A stretch of DNA of 64,000 nucleotides from Welwitschia mirabilis (taxonomy: Eukaryota; Gnetophyta; Gnetopsida; Welwitschiales), in contig JBOZIK010000001.1 in the NCBI GenBank assembly GCA_051453625.1, positions 98,233,363 through 98,297,362 of the forward strand, in the 5' to 3' direction. A model generated the notes under the pieces. It was not told where the DNA came from. It did no database searches and worked only from the letters and a program-made list of their open reading frames with translations. A program made the position numbers and the translations under genes. This document shows, piece after piece, positions 35,470 to 47,620 of the stretch (positions are counted from its first letter, which is position 1; each line of letters starts with the position of its first letter).

Positions 35470-36594
35470 TTAAATAAGATTTGGTTGTTATTAATGACAA
35501 CAAGGAAGAGTATTGCATCTTTTGAGTACCTATTAATGAAAAACCAAATTTCAAGTAAAGATCAATAATACTCTGAATTATATATGTAGGCCTTAAAGGA
35601 TTTTAGATGTCTAGATTAAAAAAGGAAAATCAACCAAGCAAAGATTTGATATGATCTATTAAAAAAGCAAAAAATAGACTAGGTGGATGACTAACTAGGA
35701 TAAGAAGATTATTTGCCTATTAAAGAGGAAGTTCAAAAAGTCACTGGGTGGTCAATTGGGTATTGGTTGTGGGTTGTCCACTTATAACTCAAAAGTAACA
35801 TTCATGATTTTAGTAATTAATTAGTTACATCTAGGGGTGAACTACCTATTAGTATAAAGTTAACAAATTGAAGAATAGCCAAGTGGACATTTTTGAGGGA
35901 TCGACCCCCTAAAGGCATCTCACAACTACAATTATTAAATTGGGATCAACTACTAAAGAAATAAGGTCTACCGATTCTTGTCAAGAGACCAACCACCATG
36001 CACTTGGATATTACTATAGGGAGCCATTAGAAAGTCAACATAACTATTTTTCCAGGCCTCAAAAGGCTAAAAAACCATTGTGATTCTCTCCATTAGCTAC
36101 ATTTCTTGGAAACTTGACCTATAATAGCTTGAATTCATCTTCTATATAATCTATCTAAACATTGTTTTACTTGTTAAGAACTTTTGGATCTCTTATCATT
36201 GCACCTAATTATCAAAAAGCACAATATTCCATATCTTCTATTAATTTGTATCACTATGACACTTTATATTAATTGGATTCAATTGGATAAAAAGCTATTA
36301 CTAGAAAATACCCCTTTAAATCAGTGGAGGATTACCATAAAGTCTCATGGAAGTGATTGAACCACTTCATAATAAAGGAAAATAATCTTATTTTCAATCT
36401 CTTGTCTAATTCTTATAGTGTTCATTTTTAATTTAATTATATTTATACTTTACTTTCATTAAAACATCTTTTACTATGCAAACTTCTTAATTGAATGTCT
36501 TTATAAGGTGCTTTATTTATTAAATATTTAAAAATCAAAATTATCAAAAAGGTTTCTTATTTACCCCTTCCCTCTAGAAAAGTTAGTTCTCATA
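35470..36594 (+). repeat. 3' LTR of copia B
   Basis: Begins TTAAATAAGATTTGGTTGTT right after the purine tract (an initial TG appears lost) and ends TTTACCCCTTCCCTCTAG...CTCATA, which matches the SIRE-type LTR end of copia A. It carries weaker variants of the GGTCGAC motif (GGTGGTCAATTGGG, GAGGGATCGACC). No second copy in the window. Confidence 0.7.
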
Positions 36595-39148
36595 ATGATG
36601 ACATAATCCCTCGTCATAAGCATGTGATATTTAGATCTAAAATGACCAAGATCTAACGGAATGATGAATAACTTAAATAAGATGTGAAATGAATCATTTA
36701 AGCATGGAATGTAATTTATTTTACCTTTGAATTAGGCCTTTCTGATCTAGCTTTTCTTAAGACTATGAATTTCCTTAATATATCCTAATAGATGGATAGC
36801 AACTGATCTCCTTGGATGGTAGGACTTAGATGTATAATCATTAATCTTCCTACATTTACTTAGCTTTGAGCTATAAGATCAATTCATGAACATATTCTTT
36901 GTTTATCTTTTCCTATTTTTGGGGACTTATGATCCTTAAGAATGTCAGTAGCAATAGTATTAAGTGATGGCGATGCTTGTCCCTTTTGTCTGTTTGACTT
37001 CAATGACATCTGAATAGCTTATGATGACATGTTAATAAAATATCATGAATTAGTCCTTTTTAATAAGATTTTTAGAAATTAAGGAATAAAACATAGTTAA
37101 TAATAATTAAATAATAAATATGACATTCATAGCCTTAAAAACATATTATTTTACTAAAGTTTAGGAATAAATTGTATCAAATCTCATGTGTAGATAATAA
37201 ATTTGTTATTTCAAGTGCTTATGTTTTTTAATCCTCCTATTGTACACTTACTTTTAATATTGCCAAAAGCTTGAGTGTCTATAAAATATCTTCCCCAGTC
37301 AATTTTGGATGGTCAAAAAACGTTTTAATAAAACCCTTAGAAAATATGATGCCTTCCAACTAAAAAAGAAGGAATAGAACTCATTGATAGCTTATAGTAG
37401 ACACCTATGTGCTAAATGGATCATAATTTTTTTATGATAACACAGTTTTGTTTATAATTTGTTGCTTACTAGACGTAAAATTGTAAACTTGAGAATACGA
37501 AGATCTAGAATGGACCTATTATGAATTGAATCATAGGGCCTTACTTACTTATATTGAAAAACATGCCCATCTTCAAAAGTATTTAGTTGGCACAGAGAAT
37601 GATTCATAATTTCATTGCTTGAAATTCATTAAAAATCCTAGTAAATTGCTTCAAAAAAAATTTCCTTTTGTGGACTCTAATTGAAAATGTCTTGAAAGGA
37701 CCTTCAAATCCTAAATTGGCGTCTTATTGGATGTAAAGTGGTTTAGTGACTTAGCATGTATGGTTTTCAATGGGAATTATTTAACTTGAGACTTGTTTAA
37801 GTGCCTCCATGGATCTACGCACATCATTAAGAGACTTTGTAGTCACTTGTTCATTTTTCTAGAGGATACAATAATTAGCAATGACAAGAGTAGCTCAATC
37901 CTACAAAATTTGCAATGCAAAAATGGTTAACAAGTTTTGTCTTATAAACAAAAAGTGCCTACAATTTGATGAAAGAAGATACAACAATTTTTTGAAATTT
38001 CAATAGAAGATGAGAAATAGATGATAATGAAAGTATATGGATCAAAAGATTTTTAACCTTTATAAATGCCTACACTTCTTAAACATAAGCATTTTAATCA
38101 ATATCTTTTCCATAAAGGATTGCCTTTCATCATTCCTCCAACCTATAGTTGCATTCTGCTCTTTTCCCCTTGTGCAAAGATAAGGAATCATCTAAGCATA
38201 CATTTGTAACATACAATTGTACTATCAAGGCATGCAGGGTTGGTAATGCCCTCTAGATATGCATGATAAGCAAAAAAAATTTATGGTTTTTTGAGATACT
38301 CCTAAGTTATCAAAAGATAGCAATTGTTACTATAATTCTAGATGGCATAACACCTTTGACTTTAAAGAAGCAACAATAGCAATATATTAGTGTGACATTG
38401 ATAAGGATGCTAAAATGGATGATAAGTCTTATAAGACAAGATAGAATTAAATATTATCATATTAGAGGAAGCCTTTAGGTAATACTAATAAGTGATGTCA
38501 TAAGGTAAACCACTTAATATAGTTTGGGGTTGTTTACTACAAACTAGAAATTGCACCTATCAAAAAGGGTTGTTTGGTTAAAGGGATGCAACAAATAGAA
38601 AGATTGTTAAAGACTTGGGAAGACGTTGCAAGGAAAAGTATGCAAGATTTTGAAATAATTATAAATATAAGGTGATGTTAAACACAACTACCATAATCAC
38701 TTAAATAAATGATTAAATTACACTTAAGATTTTATAGTATTCTAAGTAACACATTACAAGTTTTAGATCTATATAGAGGGCGGGTGTCCCATTGATTAGG
38801 GTAATGCCTGTCTACAAATAATTATGAATATAACTCTTAGGGTAGTACCCATCTACAAATAATTATGAATATAATTCTTGATGGACGTGAATAAGATGAA
38901 AGAGCAATACGAGAATGATATTGTGTCAAACTAACATAATTTATTTTTTTGAAGAGAAGCTAAGGAATGAATATTAAATTAATAAACTGGCTGGTAGATT
39001 TCATAATTTCTTGTAAAGTGGAAATAAAAAATGAGTGAGTGAATTTCAGAATATCCCCTGAAAGCAGGCAAAGAGCCTCGGAGGATTCTGCCATCCATTA
39101 ATCTTGAGCACTTCTTAACTTTCAGAGTCGTAACCAAAGAAGCCGCTC
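36595..39148. other. Upstream region of the TBC gene, unassigned
   Basis: 2.5 kb with no recognisable coding region on either strand. It contains a two-copy 41-bp repeat at 38,798-38,879. The last roughly 100 bp before the ATG at 39,149 are richer in GC and probably 5' UTR and promoter, but I cannot place a TATA box with confidence. Confidence 0.5.
38798..38879. repeat. 41-bp tandem duplication
   Basis: AGGGTAATGCC followed by TCTACAAATAATTATGAATA at 38,798 is repeated from 38,839 with five or so substitutions. Confidence 0.85.
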
Positions 39149-39300
39149 ATGGTTGTGGACGAAGAAACATTTGCCCAACACATGTCTCTACCGGCTGCTT
39201 CGTACTCTTCCTATTCCAACATCAATAGCGTCAATGTTATCGCTATACTTGTCACCGCTGTCGCTGGCGTTGCGGCTGCTGCTGTCTTCTATTCCAAGAG
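39149..39300 (+). CDS. TBC/Rab-GAP gene (gyp7-like), exon 1
   Basis: ATG at 39,149 opens 50 codons plus two bases. Residues 1-27 are a short soluble, Ser/Tyr-rich stretch (ASYSSYSNINS). Residues 28-47 (VNVIAILVTAVAGVAAAAVF) form a membrane helix, followed by basic YSKR. The stretch is clearly richer in GC than the surroundings. It ends AAGAG|GTATTC, a good splice donor, leaving AG (phase 2). Exon 2 at 60,751 starts with G, completing AGG (Arg51). Plant gyp7-like TBC proteins have, as I recall, a similar short hydrophobic N-terminal segment before K/R-rich sequence and the Q-W...FTPDGKL region. The membrane helix may anchor the Rab GTPase-activating protein to an endomembrane (inference). Confidence 0.72.
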
Positions 39301-41120
39301 GTATTCGATCACTTTTAATTCAATTAAACAGTCTTTCTTTAGGTATTAGTATTCGCTTTCATAATTCTTAGCGTCTTTGCTTCGTCGCATCAGCTTTGCC
39401 TTCTGAGATAGCATCTTTTGATGAAAATTTTATAATTTCTTTTTCTGGAGCCGTTGCTTTTGCACTAGCTTCACAAATATGTTCTTTTGCACATTAAAGA
39501 GTGACCCTCATGAGATTCACTGAAACGAAGATTAATAGCGCATTGTTTCTATTGTTTTCTTCTTTTGACATAATGCCATCACGCAGGCTGCTTTTGCTAT
39601 TTTCCCCTTTTTTTTCATTGTGCCAGTAACCTTGTCAATGGGAATCAATACTTGCTCGTTTTAACAAACATCAGACACAGGGAAAGGATCGGAAACTGTA
39701 ATTTCCTTAGTTGCTAATAATGACATATTTTATAGACGTTAACTCTTTCTAGTTTCTACGGCCTTTTTAACAATTTCGGATTCACGGTCCATGTGCACTG
39801 CAATATCTATTCCAAAGACAATATACGTTTAATTATTAAGGAAAAAACAGTAAACAGGGTTTTCATTATTTGTAGAAATTAGAAGGTTCTGACTTTTCCT
39901 GAGCGTATATCCTCATATTTTATCAACATTGAAGTGGAATAAGTACTCGTGTTTTAATGGGTTTCAGGCTTTGCCCATTATATGAACTTTCAAGAAATGA
40001 ATCACTGCTAAAGGCACAATTATCGTGTTTTTTCCTTTCAAATATTTGATGAGAAAGTTAAGACTTAAGTACTTAACTGTAGAAAGTTAAGTTCTTTGCT
40101 GCAGAAAGTGTATCTTAAAGTTTTAAGATGAACTCATTCTGATTAACAAAGATGTGAATCACTGTTGTACATAGNNNNNNNNNNTGAACATTCCAAGGGC
40201 GAATTTAAAATTTGCATACTATCAAATTCACTATTGTTAGCTAGTATAAAATCTCAACGTGTGTCTTCTTTGGAAGTGTTTTTCATGCTTTAGTTAGGTC
40301 ATTCCATGCGAGACTTGGATATACATCAAATATTTAAGATTGAAGTTGATTATTTATTTTAATAATTTTCATAGAAACCCTATTCACTCTCCTCTAGGGT
40401 TTCAATCCCAATCCACAAAATAGTGAACCCATCAACAGTATTTGGATTTCTCTTTACGTACACATCATCTATCATGCCATCCTTTACATCTTTTCTCATA
40501 TCATGTAGCATTGGTATCGATATGCCTAGCCTTTTCACTATTTGTTAGGGTTTTTTAATAACATAGGGGATAGCTTGGTTGTGAAAATATATTGTTCTAG
40601 GATTTGAACTCTCACACCTTATTTTATAAGAGATCTTTTGATCATATTTTGAAGAATTGTATTGGTACGGCTTGATGCGATCCAAACTGCAGTGATATCT
40701 TAATTCTAAAGGAATCTCAACACCGGGCTTTGGTATTGGGATGCTGGTATCTTGATACTAGGCAATACCATGAGCTTGGTATTTGAAGTCCACCTCTGGA
40801 TCTGGAATTTGAAACCAGTGAGCTTTTTTCATCTTGCGTTATTTTTTTCCTATTTTTTAGAAGCTTCTAGTGGAGGAAGGGACCTGATGCTTGTACTGAT
40901 GATTGATGAGTCAAGAAGAGTTTCTTATGCTTTTTTGTCCNNNNNNNNNNGATGTAGTGGCTTAGCATACATGTAAGCTTTCCCAAACATTATGATGTTG
41001 TAACAAAATAATACATTGAGCATATAACATATCATTTTCTGGGGTGAACTTGCCTATTAATTTTATGTTTTTTGGTTACTAATACGCTATTATGTCATTT
41101 TTATGTTTAATTTTGAATAT
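39301..41120. other. Intron 1, 5' part
   Basis: No gene seen. Two 10-N gaps (40,175-40,184 and 40,941-40,950). At 40,378-40,415 CCTATTCACTCTCCTCTAGG and GGTTTCAATCCC resemble the end of a SIRE-type LTR, and ATTGGTATCGA at 40,509 resembles a PBS; together they may be a very old LTR remnant. Confidence 0.4.
40732..40769. other. Imperfect inverted repeat (hairpin potential)
   Basis: Outer arms GGTATTG (40,732) and CAATACC (40,763) enclose inner arms GGTATC and GATACT around TT. Confidence 0.5.
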
Positions 41121-41794
41121 AAATGGCAAATATGATATAAAAAGATCAGAAATATTTAATATTTATTTTGGGTAGCTGGTTAGCAAGTCCTGATACAAAT
41201 TTTATACTACAAGGCACATCTCCAAAATGACAAGGTGATACCACCCCTAATATGATTTGACAACGTATGCTGTTGACCATAGGATTTCAATTGTTACTTC
41301 ATTCAAAGCTTTGTAGTCCACTGATAATCTTGAGGCTTTATCTTGTCCACAACTTTTCCAAGATGCAGTTGATTTTTGAAGGGATCCTTTATACATTTAC
41401 AAGATTTTATAGTTCCAAGATCTTTTCCATCATCTACATCCACACATGTATATAAAATTCATAAATGGCAAATATGATATAAAAAGATCAGAAATGTTTA
41501 ATATTTATTTTAGGTATCTGGTTACCAAGCCCCGATACAAATTTTATACTATAAGGCATATCTCCAAAATAACAAGGTGATACCACCCCTAATATGATTT
41601 GACAACGTATGCTGTTGACCATAGGATTTTAATTGTTACTTCATTCAAAGCTTTGTAGTCAACTGATAATCTTGAGGCTTTGTCTTGTCCACAGACGTAG
41701 TTGATTTTTCAAGGGATACTTTATGCATTTACAAGATCTTATAGTGCCAAGATCTTTTCCATCATCTACATTCGCAAATGTATATAAAATTCAT
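41121..41794. repeat. 342-bp tandem duplication with gypsy RT snippet
   Basis: Unit 1 (41,121-41,462) and unit 2 (41,463-41,794) both start AAATGGCAAATATGATATAA and end GTATATAAAATTCAT; they are over 90 percent alike by eye. On the minus strand each unit holds DYKALNEVTI or a close variant, resembling the 'DYRALN.VTI' motif of gypsy reverse transcriptase, so the duplicated unit probably derives from a gypsy fragment. Confidence 0.8.
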
Positions 41795-41994
41795 CGAGTA
41801 ACATGGAGATATCATAAGAGTCGCATAGTTTCTTTCTTGTGCTTTAATCAATGACAAGACATTCATGGCATACTATTTTGTGTTTGAGAAATACTAGAAT
41901 TTTCCAATAATGTTATGACACTAGGCTGTACTAACTTCTTCCTTAGGCTCGTATAAACTTTCTCTTGGGTCATATGGAATGCCACTACTCCTTA

Positions 41995-42531
41995 TGTCAC
42001 CTAAGGAGTATTTTTAAGAGATCTCCTTTAAAGTACTTTTATTTGGTAACAAATATTGTACTATCTTGTGTTACTTAATTCACTCTAAAGATAGTGATGA
42101 CGGAGATTTATATATAGTACTTTAAATGTGTTACCCAATTGCCTCTCAAATTCTTCTAGATGTATGACATCTAGGCTTACGATGATTGATATAGAAAGCA
42201 ACCATCAACACTCCCTTCCATATTTTATTTAAAGTAAACATCTTTACATTAAACAGTGCTTGGCTGAAGCCTTGTCCTGTAAGATTCCTTCATCATATGA
42301 TGCCATAGTTTAGGAGCTTGCTTAAGTCTAGATATGGCCTTTTGAAGCTTACACATGGTATCGGAAGGTATTGTGTATCCTTGTGATGGCTTTGTGTAGC
42401 TTTTTCTATAAGTATGTGGTGTTTACATCAATCTAAAACAACTTTTATCTATATTGTGTGACAAGGTGAATAGTCACCTAGAAAATTTTTCATTTCATAA
42501 GAGAGAATGCCTCAATGTAGTCAATTTTATA
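41995..42531 (-). pseudogene. Copia reverse transcriptase fragment
   Basis: The minus strand reads KYKIDYIEAFSLMK at the upper edge (like the 'GIDYEETFSPV.K' motif), then IDVNTTYL (like 'MDVNTAFL', the first catalytic Asp block) and CKLQKAISRLKQAPKLWH (like 'V.KL.KALYGLKQAPRAWY'). Stops are frequent. It lies antiparallel to the host gene, and the solo LTR at 42,532 splits it from the upstream part. Confidence 0.72.
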
Positions 42532-42960
42532 TGTTGACATAATGACATGTGAAGCCAAATTTATTCCTCTGTAACATCCCTGATGTTATGTTTTGACGTT
42601 GGCCCCATTCTAATGTTGTAAAAGGAGCTTGTGTTATAAAATTGTCCCTGGGGGTGTCAGGTAGGAAAGGGACATGTGTCAAGAGAGGGATGATACCTTT
42701 TTTTGGGTTTTGGCTTGTAGCCCTAATTGCCTATAACCCTTGGCCTATTTAAAGGTGGTGTGAGGGTTGTTTGAGTATAGAGTTTTGAGAGGCATCTGTG
42801 CCTGAAGCCTGTTGTTGGCTTGTAACTTCTGAGAAGATAATAGAGCTCTGCATTGCTTTCCCATGGTTTTCCCCTCATTGGGTTTTCCACGTAAATCATT
42901 GTGTCTCCATTTTTTCTTGTTGCATTGTTTAATCGCTTAGCGTTTGTGTATTTCGTAACA
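42532..42960 (+). repeat. Solo LTR of a Tork-type copia element
   Basis: Starts TGTTGACATAATGACATGTG and ends GTGTATTTCGTAACA. It shares GAAGCCAAAT, GTTATGTTTTGAC, GAGCTCTGCATTGCTT and TTTTCCACGTAAAT with the LTRs at 47,823 and 55,123. Flanks are TTATA (42,527-42,531) and TTGTA (42,961-42,965), a 4-of-5 match. No internal element region is present. Confidence 0.72.
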
Positions 42961-44600
42961 TTGTATTTATGTGAGCATCTTTCTGTCATAGTATGAGGCT
43001 CATGTTTTCATAGTGTTTCATTTGCATTGAATTTTACAATAAAATGCCACTTCGATCCTAAAATATTTCTTGCATTTTGTAGGACATGTTAGCAATAGCC
43101 ACACTTCTCTTTTTTGCATTCTTTCATACTCTTTGTTCATAAGTACTTTCCAATGAGGAATTGTTATAACAAGAACATTTTTGGGAAGAGAGAGATCTCA
43201 ACTTATATAAGACTTAAGAGCCAAAAAAAATGTTTTTTTTTTTTTCATTCTTTATGAGTCATTATTCATATCTTGTGCATGTCTTATTTGCATCGTTTCC
43301 AACTTCTTTAACTATAATTTTCATGGTGTTTCACTTTTTTTTGTGCACTACTGCACACTCATCTTCAACTAGTACTAGCTGAGGAACTGAGATATGGAGT
43401 TCTTAAGTCTTTTCACCCTCAATCCATATTTTGCATAGTTTTGGATTGCAAATTGTTGACACAAGTGTTAATGAAAGTCTGTAGCGATTGAGTTTGGATG
43501 ATAGCCTTAACACTAAAGATATCATGGAAGAGAAGATAGCATAGTTTCAAATATTGAATTAGGATAATGATCTAATGTGATATTATTTGTAGTGCATCCA
43601 AGCAGAAAACGATTTTTTCTTGTTGTAAACTTCTTTGCCCATACTCTGTAGGTTTGTTTCACGTATAAACATTAAACATTCACCAACATTTTGAAAATGC
43701 AAGAAAACATATATTTTTAAACGTCTTTTAACTTCACCATTCCCAGAGATCTAAAAGAAAATTCCCAATGGTTCCAACAATCTAGATCTTCAAAATAATC
43801 GATACTTATAGTGGCTTGGGATACTGGAAATTGTTAATCCATGAATTAGGATTATATTTTTTATGGGCTGCACATATTTTCATGTATCCTATGAGAATAC
43901 CTTTGTTTGCATTTATATTGTCTTTCTTATTTGTTGGTTCATGATGGTGAATGATTCAACCAAAAGTTTCTATATGGCTTAGATATAGTTTCTTTTGATG
44001 CTTAAGCTCAATTTTGTATTTTGCAATGAGCTCTGTTCAATGCTATTTCCTAATATTCAAGAATGGGTGGGTATGTAGGCACTAAAGCCTTTGAAGATTG
44101 TCTTAATTGTAAAGTTGTTTCGCAAGAGATATTGCCATTGTAGTGATTGTACGTGAAGCATAACTTATGGTTGTGCGTAGCATAGTAGCACTCATGGGTC
44201 CTCATTTTGTTTAACTCATAGGCCACCAAGTGATCATGTGGGAGAGTATTGCGCAAACCATTTGTTGGTAACCTTGTAGGACTTTTTCATTTCAAGCAAT
44301 ACAAAGATGATTGCTGAAATTAACTTCTCCTTAATCAATTAGAATTCTTTTAGATGTTCCTTGTTAAAAACAACATATATCGAAGCGTGTAAGTGGCATT
44401 GTAACGAAGGAGTATGGCAATATACATGTTCTGTGATTCTGTCTCAAACACAAAATGTTTTTAGATCTTTAACATTCTATGTTGTGGGCCATTCAACAAC
44501 CATCTTTACCTTCTTTAGGTCCTATGACTACCCTTGTTTACTAGTCATGTGTCAAAATAGTGGTTTAAATATGAAAGAATCAAAATTTATTCAACTTTAC
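42961..44600 (-). other. Decayed sequence, probably upstream part of copia/gypsy remnants
   Basis: Several minus-strand open stretches (for example 44,256-44,050) look protein-like but show no motif that I recognise. The first 30 bp continue the copia RT frame (TERCSHKY). Poly-A/T runs occur near 43,230. Confidence 0.35.
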
Positions 44601-44629
44601 ATCTATGTCTTATGAGCAACTCCCTCATT

Positions 44630-44830
44630 CTTTTTGAGATGATAGGTTTGTTCCTTTAATGTTTTTGACTATAATAGAATATCATAGAAGACAAACACAA
44701 TGAACCTATTAGAGTACTCTAAAAGAGATCATTCATTAAGGCTATAAAGTATGTTGGGGCATTTATTACCTGGAAAGGCATCACTAAGAATTTATGACAT
44801 TTGTGCTTTGTTCAAAAGATTGTTTTATGA
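44630..44830 (-). pseudogene. Gypsy reverse transcriptase fragment
   Basis: Minus strand reads HKFLVMPFQVINAPTYFIAL, then MNDLF, a stop and STLI. This matches the 'FLVMPFGLTNAPATFM.LMN' block of Ty3/gypsy RT with Gly-Leu replaced. The following YLDD-type box is degraded (LSSMIFYYSQ). It may be related to the duplicated RT snippet at 41.1-41.8 kb, but the order does not allow one colinear element. Confidence 0.7.
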
Positions 44831-45490
44831 TGTGAACTTCCTTAACTGTTTTCACCTTAAAAGTGGGTCTATTTTCAAGAACCATCTTGCCTGATGCAGC
44901 TAGTTGAAGAGGTTGTCAGTGAGTGATAAAAGGCATTTATTCTCTTCTCTAAGTTTTGTTAGTCGTTTGATACTCAATATAGAAATAGAGTATGCCTTAT
45001 TTCTTTCTTATGGAAAGCCCCAACATGCTCAGCAGTCAGCAACTAGGCCTAATCTTCCCTTTTAATAATAGACCTTTGATTCATGCTTTGAGCTCCACCA
45101 TCTCAAGCACAACCAATATAGTGCCTTGCTTATAGAGGTGGGTGGGGGAACTAGGATGACACTTTGGTGTATGAATTCTTGCAAGGGTAGCCCCCTTGCA
45201 GCCTGAAACACTACCTTCTAGTTCGAAACCTCGTGGAAAACCATTGTCATGATTTTGTCTTGTCCATTTGTCCTTATAATGAAGCTATTATAAATTTTAT
45301 CGATGGAGAAAAAAAAGCAATAGGGAAAAGGAATAGGAAATCCACAAGTTTAACAAAGTTTATGATCCTTGTAACTTACATCCTTCAGAATAGTGCAAGT
45401 TCTTGATTTATGAAGAAAACACAAGGATGCAATTTGTTCTCCATAGCTAGTTGTAGGGTCTTTCAGAACTACACAAGAAGGGTTCCAAAA
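44831..45490. other. Unassigned intron sequence
   Basis: Contains further weak minus-strand coding-like segments next to the gypsy RT fragment but no identifiable domain. Confidence 0.35.
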
Positions 45491-45570
45491 TAAGTGAAGA
45501 TTCTCACACAATGCTCCACTTATATATGCATAAGTGAAGATTCTCACACACTACTTCCCTTATATATGCA
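45491..45570. repeat. 40-bp tandem duplication
   Basis: TAAGTGAAGATTCTCACACA starts at 45,491 and 45,531; the two 40-bp units differ at about five positions. Confidence 0.9.
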
Positions 45571-47620
45571 TCAAGTCAAACCCTCTCTAACAACTTTACA
45601 TTTGGGTTAAAACCCTAACATAATATTTGTCTTTTACTAACCCTTTACTAAATGCAAAGCCTACTTATGTGTGATTAGGTTTTTTCTTATTAATATTACA
45701 AGATATTCTTTTACATATAATCTCTATATATTTTACATTTTGTTCCCCAAGCACTAACATTACATATGAGAATTCTGTAATGGTATTGAAGGTGGCTTAT
45801 AACATGATGAAAAGTTGTAGGACTAGGATAAGATCAAAAATATTGATTGAGTATATTAGTCAAATGAGACTTGTTTAGGATGTTGTAGAAAGCTATGGAA
45901 GAGGATTGCAATTTTATAAGAAAATGAATCAAGAATTTCACTTGATTTGGCCCAATGAAAGTGCACACAAAGTGCTAAAACCAATACTATAATGCCAACG
46001 CATGTACTTCGGGCTAGGAGTACTAGGGAGCCAAAGAGGTAATGTTGCAATCTTTGTCTTTATCAATAGATTTATAGAAATGGCTCATTCCATGCCTTAT
46101 GAGATTGCAAGGGATACCTTCTAGTATCAGTGCTGTGCTGATTGTGGTCAGTGATAAAGTTGGAATGCGACTCCATCTCTCTATCGACCAATCGATCTAT
46201 GTTAGTGAGAGTGATGTGAGGTTTGTATTTCATTTTTGGAGCAGCTTCTAGAAAATGATTGGAAATCTTGCCCTTGTTGACAGTTCATGAGTTGCTTATG
46301 TGACACATTGGTTGGTTAGGGGTGGATGGGTTAGATTCCAGTCCACCCTATTGGAGGGGTAGGTGGGCCCCTTCTTATTCCTAGCTGCAAAGAAAGCTCC
46401 CGCAGGCCATAGCAACAAAGCAGTCACTCTTTCATTGCCACAAAGGTGTTCATACTATTATCCCGAAAGAGGTGGGCAAATTAGAGTTTCAATTAAAATC
46501 CTTGAAGATTTGTTGATTTGCTTATGTAAAGAAACATGAAATTTTGGTTGGGAAGCTCAAAGAGAAGACATCACTTTTGAAGTTGAAGACACTTCATTCT
46601 TAAATAATAGAACCAAACAATTTAGGAACACAAAAAAGGTTAGCATTTTGAAAAGGGTGTAGCTAACAATGTTAAAATGGTTGTAGAGGATTCCTCATTG
46701 AAGGATCTTCACTTGGATCTTGAGATGGTTAGAACAAATGAGTACATGAATGCAAAATTATGTTGCCTATTGAAAGGTGAAGTAGTGCTTGATAACTAGG
46801 TTATCAAACAAGTAGTATCTAGAATCTTAAATTATTTTCTTATGAAGTCCTAAAGAACTGAAACTAAAAGGGTTTCACAAAGTTTATAATTTTTTTGAAC
46901 TCACAAGGGTTCCTTCCTTCAATGTGAAATACCTAAAGGGGATACAGGCTGGGAGGGGAATGAAATAAGACCCACGAAACATGCCTTGGTAAATAGCAAA
47001 ATCATGGAAACGTTGCTAAAATAATAGTTGGAAAAAGAAGGAAACACTCCCTAAATCATATGATGAAGACATGTTGTCATAAATAATGTTGCCAGTGCTA
47101 ATGAAGTAAGACACTCATATTTTTATTGGAAACAACCTTTGAACTTTTTGTTATGTGATTTGGGGTGGCGGGGGAAGGGAGGTGAAAGTGAAGGGAAGGA
47201 TGCTATGTAGGGAAAACATTGCTAGGGAAATCAAGGAAAAGCATGGGTGTTGCTATAGGTATCACTACGGATGTTGAAGGATGGAGGATACAAGAAGGGA
47301 ATGTGGAGAAGGAATGGAGAAGAGCATTGGGAAGTGAGGTGATGTCCGTAGGTAGGTGGGGTATTCTAATCAAAGTGGGAATTGCTTAAGAGCAATGGCC
47401 CAAGAGATGGACACACAAGCTTAGGACTACGAGGGAGGGAAGGAAACATTGCCTAGGGTAGTGTTCCTTCGGGAAGAATTAAGCATCAAGGCTAATAAAA
47501 ATGGAGGATGAGAAAGAAAGAATCATGAATGTTTTCATCAACCAACACATTTGGGATGAGGAGAGGGAAAGTCTTAGAGCAACGTCCTAAGCCGAGGGAA
47601 AGGTCATAAGGATGATGAAG
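45571..47620. other. Unassigned, purine-rich toward the right
   Basis: 45.6-47.0 kb shows nothing recognisable. 47,130-47,600 is strongly G/A-rich with repeated CATTG/CAATGGCCC words similar to 55.5-56.0 and 57.1-57.25 kb. Confidence 0.4.

Larger units (their letters stand above)
27946..36594 (+). mobile_element. Copia B: 3' part of a SIRE-type copia element
   Basis: Starts abruptly at the gypsy LTR end, in the spacer that follows the gag zinc knuckle, and runs through protease, integrase, RT, RNase H, extra ORF and 3' LTR. No 5' LTR or capsid region precedes it in the window. The simplest reading is that the gypsy element inserted into copia B and that the missing 5' part lies left of position 1. 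Heavily decayed: almost every 30-50 codons a stop or frameshift occurs. Confidence 0.78.

Noticed and set aside
39153-39371. 72-codon frame overlapping exon 1
   Set aside because: Starts four bases after the exon 1 ATG in another frame, crosses the donor site and does not join exon 2.
44050-44256. Minus-strand 68-codon frame with His/Tyr-rich sequence
   Set aside because: Considered as a pre-integrase zinc region, but the HHCC spacing is not present.
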